From NCBI RefSeq assembly GCF_900496995.4, contig NC_044014.1:4522501-4586500 (forward strand): 64,000 nt of DNA, read 5' to 3'. Below, in pieces: positions 17,005 through 41,200 of the stretch. Source of the DNA: Aquila chrysaetos chrysaetos. Lineage: Eukaryota > Chordata > Aves > Accipitriformes > Accipitridae. The notes beneath the pieces are model-generated. The model was not told the DNA's origin. It saw only the letters and a program-made list of their open reading frames with translations, and made no database searches. A program made the translations under genes and the position numbers. Each line of letters starts with the position of its first letter. Position 1 is the stretch's first letter.

Positions 17005-18431
17005 GGGTTCCGGCCCAGCGGCTGCGTGGGCGAGGCCGGCTGCTGCGCGGGCAAGGCCGCAGCAGGCCCCGTCGCCGAGGCAATGGGGGGTCGGGGGTGT
17101 CGGGCTGCCCCACGGCGGCTGGCTCCCGGGGAAGGGCCCCGCATGGCGGGGCCGGGAGCGCCTGGCCGCCCCCCTCAACCCCCCCCAGAGAGGGCCCGAC
17201 CCGCCGCGGGACCGGGGCCGGGTGTCCCCCGTCCCCCCCAGGGCGGTCTTGCTGTGAGGGGAGCCGGGGATGTGACAGCCTGTCCCCGAGGGGTGGGCAG
17301 GCCAAGCCGGCAGAGAGTCACCTTCCTCCTCCGAGCCTGTTGTCAGCCCTCCTGCCGTCCGCGATACCCTCTTTGCCTTTGCAGTGGCCTCGGCCAGGGG
17401 GATGGCCAGGGGGGTTCTGGTATTTCGCCGCTGGGTTTCTTGCTCTTTCTTGTCTGCCGATTTAGGTCCTGAGCCGTTTCTGATGTGGGGCTAGTCTGAA
17501 AAGGTAGTTTGGCATGTCTGGACTGATAATCCTCCTGCTATAGCTTGTCCCCTTGAACGTTCACCCCCTTTGAATTCAGTTGGTAAAGGCTGCAGCGTGG
17601 CATGGAATCTTCTATGCTGTATCAACATGAGTCTGAGTGGGTTTTGTGTATTTGATGATACATGGCATTTACCTTGGGGTGTATTTCCAGGATTGGGTAC
17701 ATACAACCATTCAGTTTACCTGTGAGGTCTGCAGGCGCAGTGCTCTTGTCTGGATCAAGTCTGCTCAACAGTTGAGCAAAGTTGTTCAAGTATGTTTTAC
17801 AGCTGTGCTTTGAGTAGCTTTTCTATTCTGATGCAAGACCTTTTCCGCTTGGTGAAATGCCCTGGCTTCTGATTCCAGTACTGTGTGCTGCAGGGCACGA
17901 TCATATTTCTTACTTCCTCACAGCTGGTAATAAGTTTGGGATTTCCCCCCACTCCCCCTTATTGTGCCCCGCCTCTTTCCTGAAATTTCTGTTCATCTTG
18001 TCTTGCTGATCCTCAAACCCAAATTTTTCTTCACCTTTTAAATCCAGATGCGTCCATAATTCTCAGCTTCACTCAGCTCTGCTCTGTGTAATCTCCCACA
18101 CCTCGGCTAAAATGATGTAGCCTCACTAGCATAGTTTAGCAGGGCATTCCTCCTCATGGAGGGGAAAGCCTTTTTAAAAATTTCCGATTAATATTTTCCA
18201 ACCTGAAAGAACTGAAAGAAAAACTTCAGATTGGTGGTCTGTAATTCTTCATGCAGAAAGGTAGCTTTCTGATATAGGGCAGACAAGAGTTTAATTTCTT
18301 TACAGCTTTCATTTCAGGAATGTCTGGAAAATCTCCAAAAATATAGAAGCTTGTGATAGAATTAGCTGCTCTGGAGGTGTGCCAGGGGCCAGGATGTCAC
18401 AGACCAATTAAATTGTAGGAGTTAAGCCAAG

Positions 18432-18577
18432 TTGCAATTTTGACTGCTGCAGCTGAGCTGAGTTTCTGTCAAAAATTTTTCTTGCACAGAGAGGTAGTTT
18501 TTACTTGCAATTCTTGTCTTTTTTATTTGCAACAATATTTTACAAATATTTTGCAACATTGTCATTTTTATTTGCAA
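18432..18577. promoter_or_regulatory. Cluster of TTGCAA hexamers in OAT intron 1 (candidate regulatory or degenerate repeat)
   Basis: TTGCAA, itself a palindrome, occurs at 18432, 18505, 18527, 18551 and 18572; the last four are spaced 22, 24 and 21 bp. Two of them lie in a degenerate 45-bp direct repeat (GTCTTTTTTATTTGCAA and GTCATTTTTATTTGCAA). The motif resembles C/EBP half-sites or degenerate octamers. Function is not shown by sequence alone. Confidence 0.4.
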
Positions 18578-20186
18578 AATCTGTGAATAATGGTCTTGAA
18601 AAGTATTAACACAAATGGCTAATATTTAGCGGCATTGATGATAGACAGTAAAATGCCCAGAGCTGTGAAGGTGCCATTCATCTCTTGCTGTAATGGAGAC
18701 TACTGAGTCTTCCTAAAGGCTTGGATTTTGGTAGCCGGTTTTGGTAGATGCAGAATATAGTCTTCTCGCTTTGCTTAGAAGTGAGGAGTAGCAATGTAAT
18801 ATCTGAGGAGTCTGCTGAAAGAAATGTCTCTCTGTTTAAGGTGAGACATCCAGTGTGCAGACCTTTTCCAAAATAAATTTAGAATTAATTTGTGACTTAA
18901 TATTTCTGTCTATGCAAGCAGCCTGAAATAACAACACCCTTGTGTAAAACATCCCTGGATTCTCCTGTTGATATTTAATAAGTATACTTTAGTTAAGTTT
19001 TACAGTATGCTTTTGTTGTTAGGTAGTGCAGCAGTGTCAAGGCTACTTAGCTCTTCAGTTTGCCATGGAGTACATTACAAAGGAGGCTGCATCTGATAAT
19101 CAGAGTACTTGTCACTGTAATCTGCAATCTTCCTTTTGGTCTAATACCTTTTGCCAGTTTATGAGTGTGATGCTCTGCAAGACTGGAAACTTGAGCTTTG
19201 AGAACTCTTGGTCTTGCTAAAGTGATCATTGTTTCCTCAGTGGTTCTCTGCTCTTCCCAATACTTGGTGCTGTGAGGAGAGCTTGCTTGAACAGCTTTTA
19301 AAATGCCTACTCCGTTTCCCTTCTCCGGGACATATCTTTACATTGACTGAGGTGAAGGCACAGGAAGGAAATGCAAATGTGTTTGTCTCATGAAATTCTA
19401 CTCTCAGATTATCCTTAGATGTTAACAGTACAAGGTTATGTATTCAAGGGAAATCGCTGAGTTTTACTAAGAAAATACAGGGTGCTATAATGATAGTTAA
19501 TATCTGACATACTATTATTTTCCATCTATTTTTTGATGGTCTTAAAATGCTACAAACAGTGAGTACTCTATATGTAGCTGGCAACATTTTAAAATCAAGA
19601 ATGCAATTTATATAAAAAGTCACAAATTTTGCTTCTTAAAGCTGACCTCAGTTAGAACTAATCAATCCTTTATCACATTTGATAATATTATCAGCCAAAC
19701 ATTATTTGGGTCAGGTGCTTCTTTCCAGTATTATTTACTTCCTGATTTTGTGACAAGATTTGTCTTATGGAAATCTTTGTTAGACGAAAGGCATTTCAAT
19801 AGCACAAGAAGTTTGATAAACTTAACTTTCTTATTGTAATTTATATTAATAAATCCAGTCACAATTTAAGGCACAATGAAAAAGTAACACATAGGAAAAT
19901 TATGTGACTAGTTGATAGTTTTGGTGAGTCACGCAGTTTTCTTTCTGTTACTGTGAGTGTATGTTAAAATAGAAAAAAATACTTAGTTGAAGTTAGTACT
20001 GCATTCATTTATACTTCATATAAGCTTTCTTGACTGAATTGCAAAAGAGTTGAGAAACCTGTAATCCTGGCAGTAAAACCACTTCAATCGCGTCATACAT
20101 TTCTTCTGAAGTATTCTTAGTGCTAATTATTAACTTTCTTTTTTTTTTTTTCCCCCAGATCTATAACAACATACCTGAAGTCAATA

Positions 20187-31583
<11,397 letters not shown>

Positions 31584-31791
31584 ACACATGGCTTTTAAAG
31601 TATATCTGCTGACTGACCCAAAGTGGTGTGTTGAAATATGTGTGATGAAGGCCTGCTCTTGAAGCAAGCATCTCTCATTCCTTTATCTAAGAGGACTTGA
31701 CTCTTAAAATGTAGCTATGTCTTTAAATTATAATGGCTTTGAAGAAAATAAAGAATGATTTTAAAGAGTTCCCAATCTTGGAATACTTGGA

Positions 31792-31797
31792 AATAAA
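31792..31797 (+). terminator. OAT: OAT polyadenylation signal AATAAA (proximal, strongest)
   Basis: AATAAA is followed by GTGGTGAGGTTCTG and then GTTGTGT, a GU-rich downstream element at the right distance. The AATAAA 45 bases earlier (31747) has a less obvious downstream element. Confidence 0.65.
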
Positions 31798-32284
31798 GTG
31801 GTGAGGTTCTGTTCATCTAGTTGTGTACCTACTGAACAGTTAAGTCAGAATGTTTGAGGGGAGATATCTGTAGAAATCTGTTTAATTGTTGAAAGTCTTG
31901 GCCAAAGTTTAAGCTGTAATTAATATATATTTTAGTAAGGGTGGTCTTGCACTCTCATATCGCTCTCCAAAACATCACATTTGGCATTTTTGCCCCTTGG
32001 TGAGATGTCAGTCGGGTGGAAGCACTTGTCATTATGGATGAATATCTGTTTCTCATCTGTAGCTAGAAAAAGCTTCTAACACTGAAGGTTTGACAAACTG
32101 GGTGTTATGCTGGTGAACTTGAGAAGAATCGAGCTGTGTTCTGTATGTACAATATTTTGATTGTATGACGAGATGCTGTTTTCAAGCCTGGTCTCAGTGT
32201 TTGGCTTTGCAATCTTGTAAAATAGATCTGACCATATAGATCTGTTTTCACTGTTATAAAACTTCCTATAATCTGGATGTTTGT

Positions 32285-32290
32285 ATTAAA
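32285..32290 (+). terminator. OAT: Possible distal OAT polyadenylation signal ATTAAA
   Basis: ATTAAA lies about 700 bases after the stop codon. This is the commonest signal variant, and the resulting UTR would be within the usual range for vertebrate OAT. Downstream sequence is A-rich with a modest GT content, so support is weaker than for the proximal site. Confidence 0.4.
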
Positions 32291-35200
32291 ACATGCCTTG
32301 CATTAAAAAAAAATATGTTAATGTGCAACTAAAACACACAGTGTATTCAAAAAGAGCAAGCCCCACAGAAACTTGCAGTCACCTCTATCCAGAGCCCCAG
32401 CAAGTGCTGCCTTTATAGTCTATGTATTTCTATCAATCTCTATGTGGAAGCTTCTGCTGTGCTTTTTTGCAGGGTGAGTGCATCTGCACTTTTGTGCCTT
32501 AGGATGCTGCCAACCTAGTATTCTGTATGCAGTTGTGGAGTTGGCTGCTATTCTTGCACTAGGTTGTTTTTTCATATTTCTTAACTGACCTGCATTTAGC
32601 TGAGACTAAACCCTGATTAATCACTGTTAGTGCAGAATGTTCCATTTGCCAAGCATAGGGGTTAAATGCAGTCACATGTTCGTAATTGGAAACGGTAAAT
32701 GATCCCTTGGTATTTTAAAGACAACTTAGTTTATGGAAATGAACCAATCTGCTGGAATTAGGGTCAGAGACGCATTTACCCTACCTTGTTTTGGGTGAGA
32801 CAAAATGAGTAGTCTGCTGTGGATGAAGTAAGACTGATTCCAATTTGGAAAGGCCTCATTGTTGCAAGGGGTAATGTGTCACTGTGGCTGTTAGCCTTAG
32901 GAATAAGAAAAAAAATGCATAAAGGTGTTGCCTAGGAAGTTTGGCATTTCTGAAAGCTGTACTTCAGTAATCTGATTGGAAAGGAGTGAAATTACTGCAA
33001 GAAACAGTAATGTAAACAGCATTTGCTGGCGTCCTTTCAGAGACCAAAAGGTAAACCCCAAAAAATCCTTAGCCACCAAAAAGTTTACTTTTGTAGAGAA
33101 ATAGGGCTGGCAAGGATGAAGGACATGATCCGGTCTGTTCCTATCCCCCAGTTACAGCTATGTCATTGTTTGCCTAATTGCCTGAAAGGGCCGTAGGGCA
33201 GAAGACTCCAGTCTTTGTTTTAATGTTTCCCTGTCCTTACTGTTAGCAAGTCTCCTACCATATTCTCCATCTTTCTTCTTGCTGCCCATTTATAGTGTCC
33301 GTTAGGCCACAGAGAACAGGTTATTTTCCTTCTATGCAATGGTCTTTTACATACCTAAGGTTTGTTATCGCCCCTGTTTCAGTCATTGCTCCTTCTCTAG
33401 TTAAAATTCTAATTCTTTCCTGAGAGGTAATGTTTTCTAGAGCCCTTGCTGTTCTCCTTCTGTGATTCACTGCTATGTCTGTGCCCTCACTAATGCCAAT
33501 TGGGGCTAGACTAGTTCATGTGGCTTGTATGCTGTACTGTAGTTTATGCCCGGGTATTGTGGTTTGGGTTTTCCTGCAGTAGCATATTTTTATCTCTCAG
33601 CCTGTGCTCCAGACTCCCTTTTGTGCAAACTGTTTTGAAGAACAGCTTTGAAGCTGTTTCCCCCCATTTTTTATTTGTGTAATAAGCAAGAATTACACGC
33701 ATGTAAAAGTCTGTGGTCTGGTCTGCTGACTTTCATCCTCTGTTACTGACACTATTTCTCTGGCTTCTGGTGATCAATTTGAGCTCTGATCTTGTCCAAC
33801 CCAATTTCTGGTTGCAGATTTACTAGGCCAAGACTGCTCAGAACTTGAGAAATTTTTCTCTTTCTACAGCAGACCATTGCTGACTGATCTCTGGGCTTTT
33901 TATTCATCTTACGGTTGCTTCGTGAATCCAATTTCTTTGCAAGCTTATGAAAATCAAGGTATGTGTAACCTTTCTGAAGACAAGTCAAAAACTGCCATCC
34001 TAAATTGCCCTTATTTAATGACGGGGTAATTGAGGAGTTTTCTGTTTTAACCTGAAAGTTCTCTGACTTGCTCTCAACCCTGCATTATTCCCACAGCCAC
34101 AGCTACCCACGTGAGGAACGTAGGTGCATAATACCGGCTCAGAAATTCAGGAACAGGACTGAGGATGACAAAGTCCCCAGAGCTCGTAGGCATGTTCAGA
34201 GCCTAAATAGACGTTTCGGGTGGCCAGGGCCCTTGCAAGGTACAGTGGCAGGTGGTTCTCAGCTTTTGCGTTAATAGGTGGTGGGTAGGATGTGTGTCCA
34301 GGAGGTGGCTCTGAATGAGTGAGTCCCGTGTCCTACACGAGTGTGTTTGTCACTGTCCGCCCTTCTCGGGGTGGGATAAACTCCGCTCGTGCTTGTAAAG
34401 CAACACTGCTGTGTGCAAAACAGTGAAAAACTAACGGGGCGGGAAGAAGAGTAAGGACAAGGGTGGATGGCTGCAGCCTGGGAGCTAAAGCAGACAAGGG
34501 TTTTTTTGAATGTTTGGTTTAATTGCAGTTCAATGCCAGAACAAGTACAGAATTACATATATTATTGTGGGAGTGAAGACAGGAACCCAGGACTTTTCTT
34601 CCCAGACACTGAGCCTGTCAGAAGTTAACCTCTGCTTCAACAACAAAAAACCCATTTGGCAGTTATCAGTGAGATAGCAGGAAGAGCTGAAGTGGCCAAA
34701 GGAAACGTCAAAGCTCCTTCTCTTCTAGCATGCAAAGTGGCAAAATTATAAGCTATCAGCAAAATCAACTGCCTTCGGTATGTTGTGTCTGTTTTGAGAA
34801 AGAGGGGGCAAAAGAAGGGTTTGCTTTATCATGGAAAGTATTTTTTGTCTGTCTTCTAGCAAGCATAAACTGGGATTTGGCCAGTTTTCAGTGACACTGC
34901 TTAAACCTCTCAAACTCAAATATAGCTGCTTGTATAACTAATGTGCTTGTAAATCAGTCTCTGGTTTTGTTGTCTGGGATCTTAATTAGCCTTAGAAATT
35001 TTCTTCAGGGCTTTTATTACCAAAAAAATGTAGACAACTAAAGTGCCCTCACCCTCTTAGTGCCAGAAATACAGGGCTTTCGGGTTTGTACTTGTTCCAC
35101 GTATTGCTCAAGTGTATATAGCTCAGCCAAATGCTGGTTCTGAGCAAAGTTCAATTTGAAGGAGGCCAAACTGAAAATAATTTACAAATTAGTGTAATAT

Positions 35201-38200
35201 ATACAGTGAAATGTGCAAAGAAAATATATAAGACATTTCATAATATACTATGAGTTTGTTTTTTGCATCCTAACTTCATAGGAGGTGAAGAAGTGAGAAA
35301 AGCAAGCTCAGAGAATGCCCTTTCTGTACCTTCCCAGTATTTTACGAGTACGTTTCTTACTTTGTATTAGTTAGAGATGAGCTTGTGGAAATAGCATTTC
35401 TTTGGTGATGCTTTTTGCTGGTGTAATTGAAATTTATTTTCAAAATGGTACTCAAAAGAGATCTGTATTGCCTATCCAGGGAGTTTAGTTTTCTTTAATA
35501 AGAGCTATACAGCAATAAAATTTTATAAAGGTATATGTGTGTATCTACAAAATGTTGCTTTAAGCATTTGGCTGTAAAGACTTAATCTGTTTCCATTATA
35601 TTGCCTGCCCGTATTTTTGTGAAGTAGCTTCTGATGTGTTTTTTGCATCAGGTATACGAAATACTTTTCTAAATGAATAGTGACTCTGCGTTCGGTGCTG
35701 TGCAAACACAGGGAGGTAATCTAAGCACCCAAGAGGCAAACCAGCATTCCTCGGGCACCCAGGGCAGCCCTTGGCTTCACTGGAAGCTTTGTTTGCAGAA
35801 ATAATGCCCAATTGTGCTGGGCACCCGTGCACTTTGGCAAGAGAAGTGTGCGTGTTTTTTGGCCTGAAATCATGCAATATATATACTGGCATAGAAAAAA
35901 ATATTATTCTGCTTATGGATAAACGTAAACCAAGATTTAAAGGCACCTTGTGAAATGCTGAAAGGCAAGAGCAATGTAGTGAACAGTGGGGAGATAGGAA
36001 AACATATAATGCAGGTTTTCTTGTTTTTTTTCCCTTTCCTGCTGGCAATCTTGGGAACCGTGCTTATGACATTGTCCTTTTTCTGCACTTCTTTTCAGCT
36101 GCAAAAACATGAATTTATGTAATCAAACAATATTTTCTAACGTTAAAAATTACCAAAATAGATTACTTAATAGGACTCAAATGCCTATCGGTCATGACCT
36201 GGTAAAGAGCTGCACATCTTGAACCTGTTAGAAGTTTCCATGATGAAGCAATCTCTGTTTTGTTTGTCTTTCAACAGCAATGTTAATGGATTAGTTAAGT
36301 AGAAAAACAGGCCTTAGTTGTGTCTGTCTTTTTTTTTTAATTATTTTTTTAGCTGTATCTGCTTCTTGTTCCCTTCTCATCTTTTCCATCTTTCTGGCAG
36401 CAGATGGAGCCAGAAGCTCAGCTTTAAGCTGGGTGTAGAGTTTTTTGGAGTTTGTGACTCCTGGGGGCTCGCTTTTGGTCTTTACTAATACAAAAATGTG
36501 ACACAAACTTCAGTCTCATCTCTGGGTGCTATCTCAACACATAACTTGCGCTGTGCACTCCTGTGGCTAATCCTGTGTGAAGGGGATTGTAAAAAGAATT
36601 CCTACATCTCTCGCGTGGCAAACGCCCAGTAATTCCTAGCTGTCAGCGTATGACTGCTAGGGATGTAAGGACAGCTGAGGAGAGGAAAAAAAAAGAGGCT
36701 TTCCTTCTCACAGCACTGAAGTAGAGCACATCGGAAGAGATTTTTTTGAGACAAAATTTTAAATATTTCTTTAAAGTGGGGAACTGCTTTCCCTGGGCCT
36801 CCCTGTGGTGCTTCAATCCAGAGTGAGAGGCTTAAGCAGTTGGAGTTGCTGTATTTGTGCAGTAAAAAGAGGTGTTTTGCTGAACGTCCACTCAGCCCTC
36901 AGCAGGAAAAGCAGACAAGAAAAAAATGGTACCGGCACTATTAAGCAATTAAAAATCCCTAGTGCTACCCTGGTAGAAAGCTCACAAAACTACTGCGTTG
37001 GCCATCGCTTGGAAGGGGTCTTGGCATCTCCACCAAATGCTTGAGAGTGGTAACTTCTTGTACTGCTTCGTCTGTAAGACCTGGGGGAGCTGGGGGCAGC
37101 TACGGGGGCCCCAGGCAGTCCCATTGCTCAGGGGGTCAAGGAAGAGCTGCTGACTTGGGCCACCGGTTAAAATGCTCCTTTGTTTTTTCTTCCCAGTGCA
37201 AGTTATTGTGCTTTTATTTTCATCCTTTTGAGGCAGCCTGTTTTCACCCTGCAGCCCAGCATGCTGAATGCTAATGTGGCGCAGATAAGAGGTGACCATA
37301 GCGAATCCTCTTCAGTTGTTGTTTCCCTCGACGCTCTCGGTCCGTCTGCTCGGGCTTGTTTGGAGAAATCTGAGCAGAGACTGTTCTGTCTGGAAAATCC
37401 CCGGGCTGTTATCGGCACTAGTCCAAATAAATAAGGGTAGAAAGCAACTCCTACTCATTCCTGTATAAAATCCTATTAATCTGCTATGATTTAGGCTGCG
37501 TAGAAAGCCCCTCAGGAGCGTTGACCCTTTGCACAACGCGTAAACCAAACAAAGGCCTGGACCGTGGATGAACTCGCAGCCCTTCCCCGGGGTCTGACAC
37601 ATGGGACACCTAATTCCCAAGCTAATACAGTCATTTGGAATAGCTGCGAAATGAGAAAGGGGAAAAGCTGGCCCAATTATACACCTCAACTTGAAATAAC
37701 AGAAGGAACCGTACATAAGATGGGGTAACTTACCCTCAAAACACTTAGTTCCCCGTCTGCTGTAGTTATTTCCAGCAGGCAGTGAGGCTGCCCTGCCTTA
37801 GATGTGTTGTGCCAGATCCTAGTTTTATGTAAGAAATAAAACCGTGGCTCAAATGAACGGTCCAGGTAGGACTGGCAGCGGCGTATCATTCCCTCCAGCT
37901 CTCCTCGTTTGCTGGCAATATAGCCAACGCCTGGTCAATATGTATTAAGGTATTTGGGAATTAGGGCTGTGCTGAGGGAGCGATCAGCCTCACAAGGATG
38001 CTGTGGGAGTTTCCTCGACATTCAGAAATCGTCTTGAGACCGTTGAGTGAGAAGATGCACGGGAGTGCTTTTCTTACCGCTGCTACTGACTGCACCTATG
38101 GGTCTCCGTGTTGTGACAAAAGCATCTATTTTCCAGCATTTCTCTATAGTTTTTCATCTTTTACCCTTAGCAACAATCAGACATCATTAAATATGAATTA

Positions 38201-41200
38201 CTTGGTATTTCGAAAGCATTTTTGAATAATGTGTGAATAGCACAGCTTCTCCAAAAAGGACCTTCATTCATTTCCACCCCGATGGAGGCAGGACAGCTGA
38301 GGAGATCACAAAGCATATGAAAGCTTCGGCTGTTATCCTGCGCTCCAGCAAACCACATCTTCTGCCACCAGTTACGCGGCAGGTCTTCCCTACTCTGATG
38401 CTAAATGCTCATCTTTTTGAATAACAAGGATGGGGTGAGTCCCACAGGGACGGGCCAGCTCTGTCATCACAGGTGAGAGCAGGAGCAACTGTACAGATGC
38501 AGAAAAAAAATCCGCTTTTACATATCGTATTTCAGTAGTTTGACATGCAAACCTTGGTCAGGACTAAAATTACTAGTGGTATTGCATTACAGATGCATAA
38601 CTGCATACAGACTGTCCTCGTGGTGGGTGGGTGAAGCCTCGTTGGAGTGGATGGTTGTGAGAAGCATCCTTTATTTGAGGTGAGGTTTTTCACATGGACG
38701 GGAAGCCACTGGAGGGGTACCCAGCTCTGTTCCCATTTTCTCTTCAGAAAAACCCTAAAGACTAAATTTTGGACTAAATTATCACTCTGGCCTAAGGAGT
38801 GGGACAGTGTTAACCCTCTGGGACTCTAACAGTTAATACTTCATTAGCTACTCTGGTGAGGAAGGGGGTGATGGACAGTCCCAGGTCCCTGCTGGGGACC
38901 TGGTGCCCGAGGAACGGCAGTAACCTGCGGACGGTCACCCAGCTCCGTGCAGGATAGGTCCCACAGCCCTGCTGCTGAGCACAGGACCTTCCCCTTCTAC
39001 AGGACAAGGATAATGTACGTGCTTTCCTTCTGCCACCACGTTTGGCTGACTACAGGCTCTTGAGACATCAGTGAGCATCTCTGAAGGTGGCATGACAGGG
39101 TGGTGATTTCTCCCCTGGCATCTAAGCAATACCATCACGTGAGTAATCCCCGTGTAAATGACGCCGATACACATGCAGGGCTGCGAACTTGCATTGTACA
39201 AAGCGGAACAGTATAAAGGGAAAAGAAAAAAGGACGGGGAATACGATGCTGTTGTATGAAAAGCATTACAGCGCTTTGTGGCCCTGCACCAGGCTGACTG
39301 TCCCCGGGGGAGGCTGTGCGTGCGCATGGACCGGAGCCACGTAATCAGGACATTTTGTATTGTCTAGACTGCAATAAATGTCAGGCAGCTGGAGTACAAA
39401 CGCAGAGCTACGGCCTTGCTGATATACTCCTTGATCTCTCCCTCTCTCATCTGCAGGAACAGTTCCTTCGCGTCAAGGTTAAAGGCAGTGTGAGAAAGGG
39501 ACCAGTATTTGCATGCGGTACGGGCTCTGAGCAGAAGAGCTCGGGTTTGAGCTCCCAGCTCTGAAGTTAACCTTCAAGAGCACAACAACGAAAACAAGAT
39601 TAAAGCCAAATCGGGCAGGCGTTCCTGTGCAGCCACTGCATTTGTAGCAGACGATACCTGCATCGTTAAAGACATTAGGTGAGTGCAGAGCGGACTTCCC
39701 AAGCAGAGCTGCTTCTCGCTAGCGAAGGAGCTAATGAAAGAACAACATTTTGAAAGGCCCTGCTCTTTGTGGCACTGTGGAGGTGAACTGGGACCACGTA
39801 ACGGGGTTTTCTAAGCTCTGATATCACTACTTATGTCCACAGGCGTGAGCCACAGGGACACACAGCTTGTCGTTAGGCAACCTGGATGAACTTCATCCCT
39901 TGGTTGCACCCATGGGTGCTTTCAGCTTTGTGGGTGTTTTTATTTTGTGGGCAAGGAATCCATCATTAGATTTTTCTGGGAGAGTCTGAAGGTGTTCCTG
40001 ACGGTCCTCCAAACGGATGCTCGATGCAGCCCGGACCGCTGACGGCGAGGGGAAGGCACCGTGGTGGGAGACCGGGGAGCGCAGGGTGCTCGGAGACGGA
40101 TGGGGACGGCTTTTTCTAAGCTGAAAGTCAGCGGTTTGTAATTCACATGACATGAGTTTGAGCAGGAACATTTTGGTTTAATCTAGTCCTCTGCCCACGC
40201 TATTCTTCTGCAGGCTAGTGGGTGGTCACATGCTAAACCAATAACAAGTAAATTAAAACCAAAAAGAAGGGCTGACAGCCATGGTGGTGCCTGGGACCTG
40301 CTTCCCCATGCGGCACAACTCTCCTTGTCTCATTATGGCTGGGCCAATTGTGTCCATGCAACCGTGCTAGAGTTTCTCTGTGACTAGAGCAACTGAGATC
40401 TCAATTCACAAATGAAGGTAAAATTACTGAACCAAAGGGGAACAAGGTCTGGGGTGAAAACCAGCACTTTCAGAGACATACTGGTGCCTGCCTTGCCTCG
40501 TGAGAGAGTCCTGAGGGTTTCCCTTCTCTTGGCAGAGCTAAAATTTTGGATCTTTGGAGAATGTGCTTTTGCAATTTAAGAGAAACCTGGAATGCGATCA
40601 ATATTTATCTAAAGAACAAAAAAGTAATGAGGATGTGAAAATGTGAAATAGCTCAGTGGGAGGAAGCACAGCTAGCTGAGGTTGCACAAGAGCGATGAAG
40701 AAGCCTTGCAAGAACAGAAACAAAGTGCTGGCAGTGGCAGCAGGTCACAGCGTTCCTTTCAGCCGTGCTTTCCAGGCTGATGCTCTCTCCCCAAACCTGG
40801 GAAGCCTCAGAAAATTCTCCTCCTCTGCCCAAGGGGGTCTGGGCCATCATCTCCCACCTCGATTCCTTGTTCTTATCACCCAGACCTTGGAGAACACTTC
40901 ATTCTCCTCTTAAAGATTTAGCACATGCCTCCTGACTCTTTACTTGAGGCTAAACAATCCAGATATTCAACTATTTCCACCGATGTTGTGTCTTCAAGCC
41001 TGCGCAGCGCTTCTGTTGCTCTCTGTGGTGCTCTCTCCCCTTGCTGTGCTCCCAACACTGGCTGCAGCCTTCAAATGAAGATTTTCCAGGGCTTACACGG
41101 AGCAGCAGCACACTTTCAAGAATGTTATTTTCCTTATTTAGATATCTAAGCAGGATATTTGCTTTCTTTTTTTTTTAAACATTTTTTTACAGCAGCACGA

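Larger units (their letters stand above)
16380..17300 (+). promoter_or_regulatory. OAT: OAT CpG-island promoter with four CCAAT boxes and a CRE-like site
   Basis: CpG density rises sharply at about 16.37 kb and falls by about 17.3 kb. Within it are an inverted CCAAT (ATTGG, 16618-16622) and CCAAT at 16643-16647, 16662-16666 and 16766-16770, all within 155 bp upstream of the likely start. An ACGTCA at 16790-16795 resembles a half-palindromic cAMP-response element. There is no TATA box. Clustered CCAAT boxes in a TATA-less CpG island are typical of NF-Y-driven housekeeping promoters. The start of transcription is inferred at about 16.80-16.85 kb. Confidence 0.75.
16914..20158 (+). other. OAT: OAT intron 1 (5' UTR intron)
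   Basis: This intron is 3.2 kb, with donor GTACAG and an acceptor that has a long T tract followed by CCCCCAG, ending at 20158. It contains a 17-base C homopolymer (16988-17004) and, at 18432-18577, a cluster of TTGCAA hexamers. No mobile element is recognisable in it. Confidence 0.6.
31584..32310 (+). other. OAT: OAT 3' untranslated region (longest plausible extent)
   Basis: AT-rich sequence after the stop, with three candidate poly(A) signals: AATAAA at 31747-31752, AATAAA at 31792-31797, and ATTAAA at 32285-32290. Alternative polyadenylation giving about 0.2-kb and 0.7-kb UTRs is plausible. The outer limit is set by the last signal and the A-rich stretch after it. Confidence 0.6.

Noticed and set aside
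16390-17465. Several 130-290 codon open frames on both strands over the OAT promoter
   Set aside because: All lie in the CpG island, overlap each other, are low-complexity and run through the CCAAT cluster and the exon 1 donor. Best explained as chance.
35596-36048. 150-codon minus-strand open frame downstream of OAT
   Set aside because: No motif or compositional signature of coding sequence; overlapped by other frames and flanked by AT-rich non-coding DNA.
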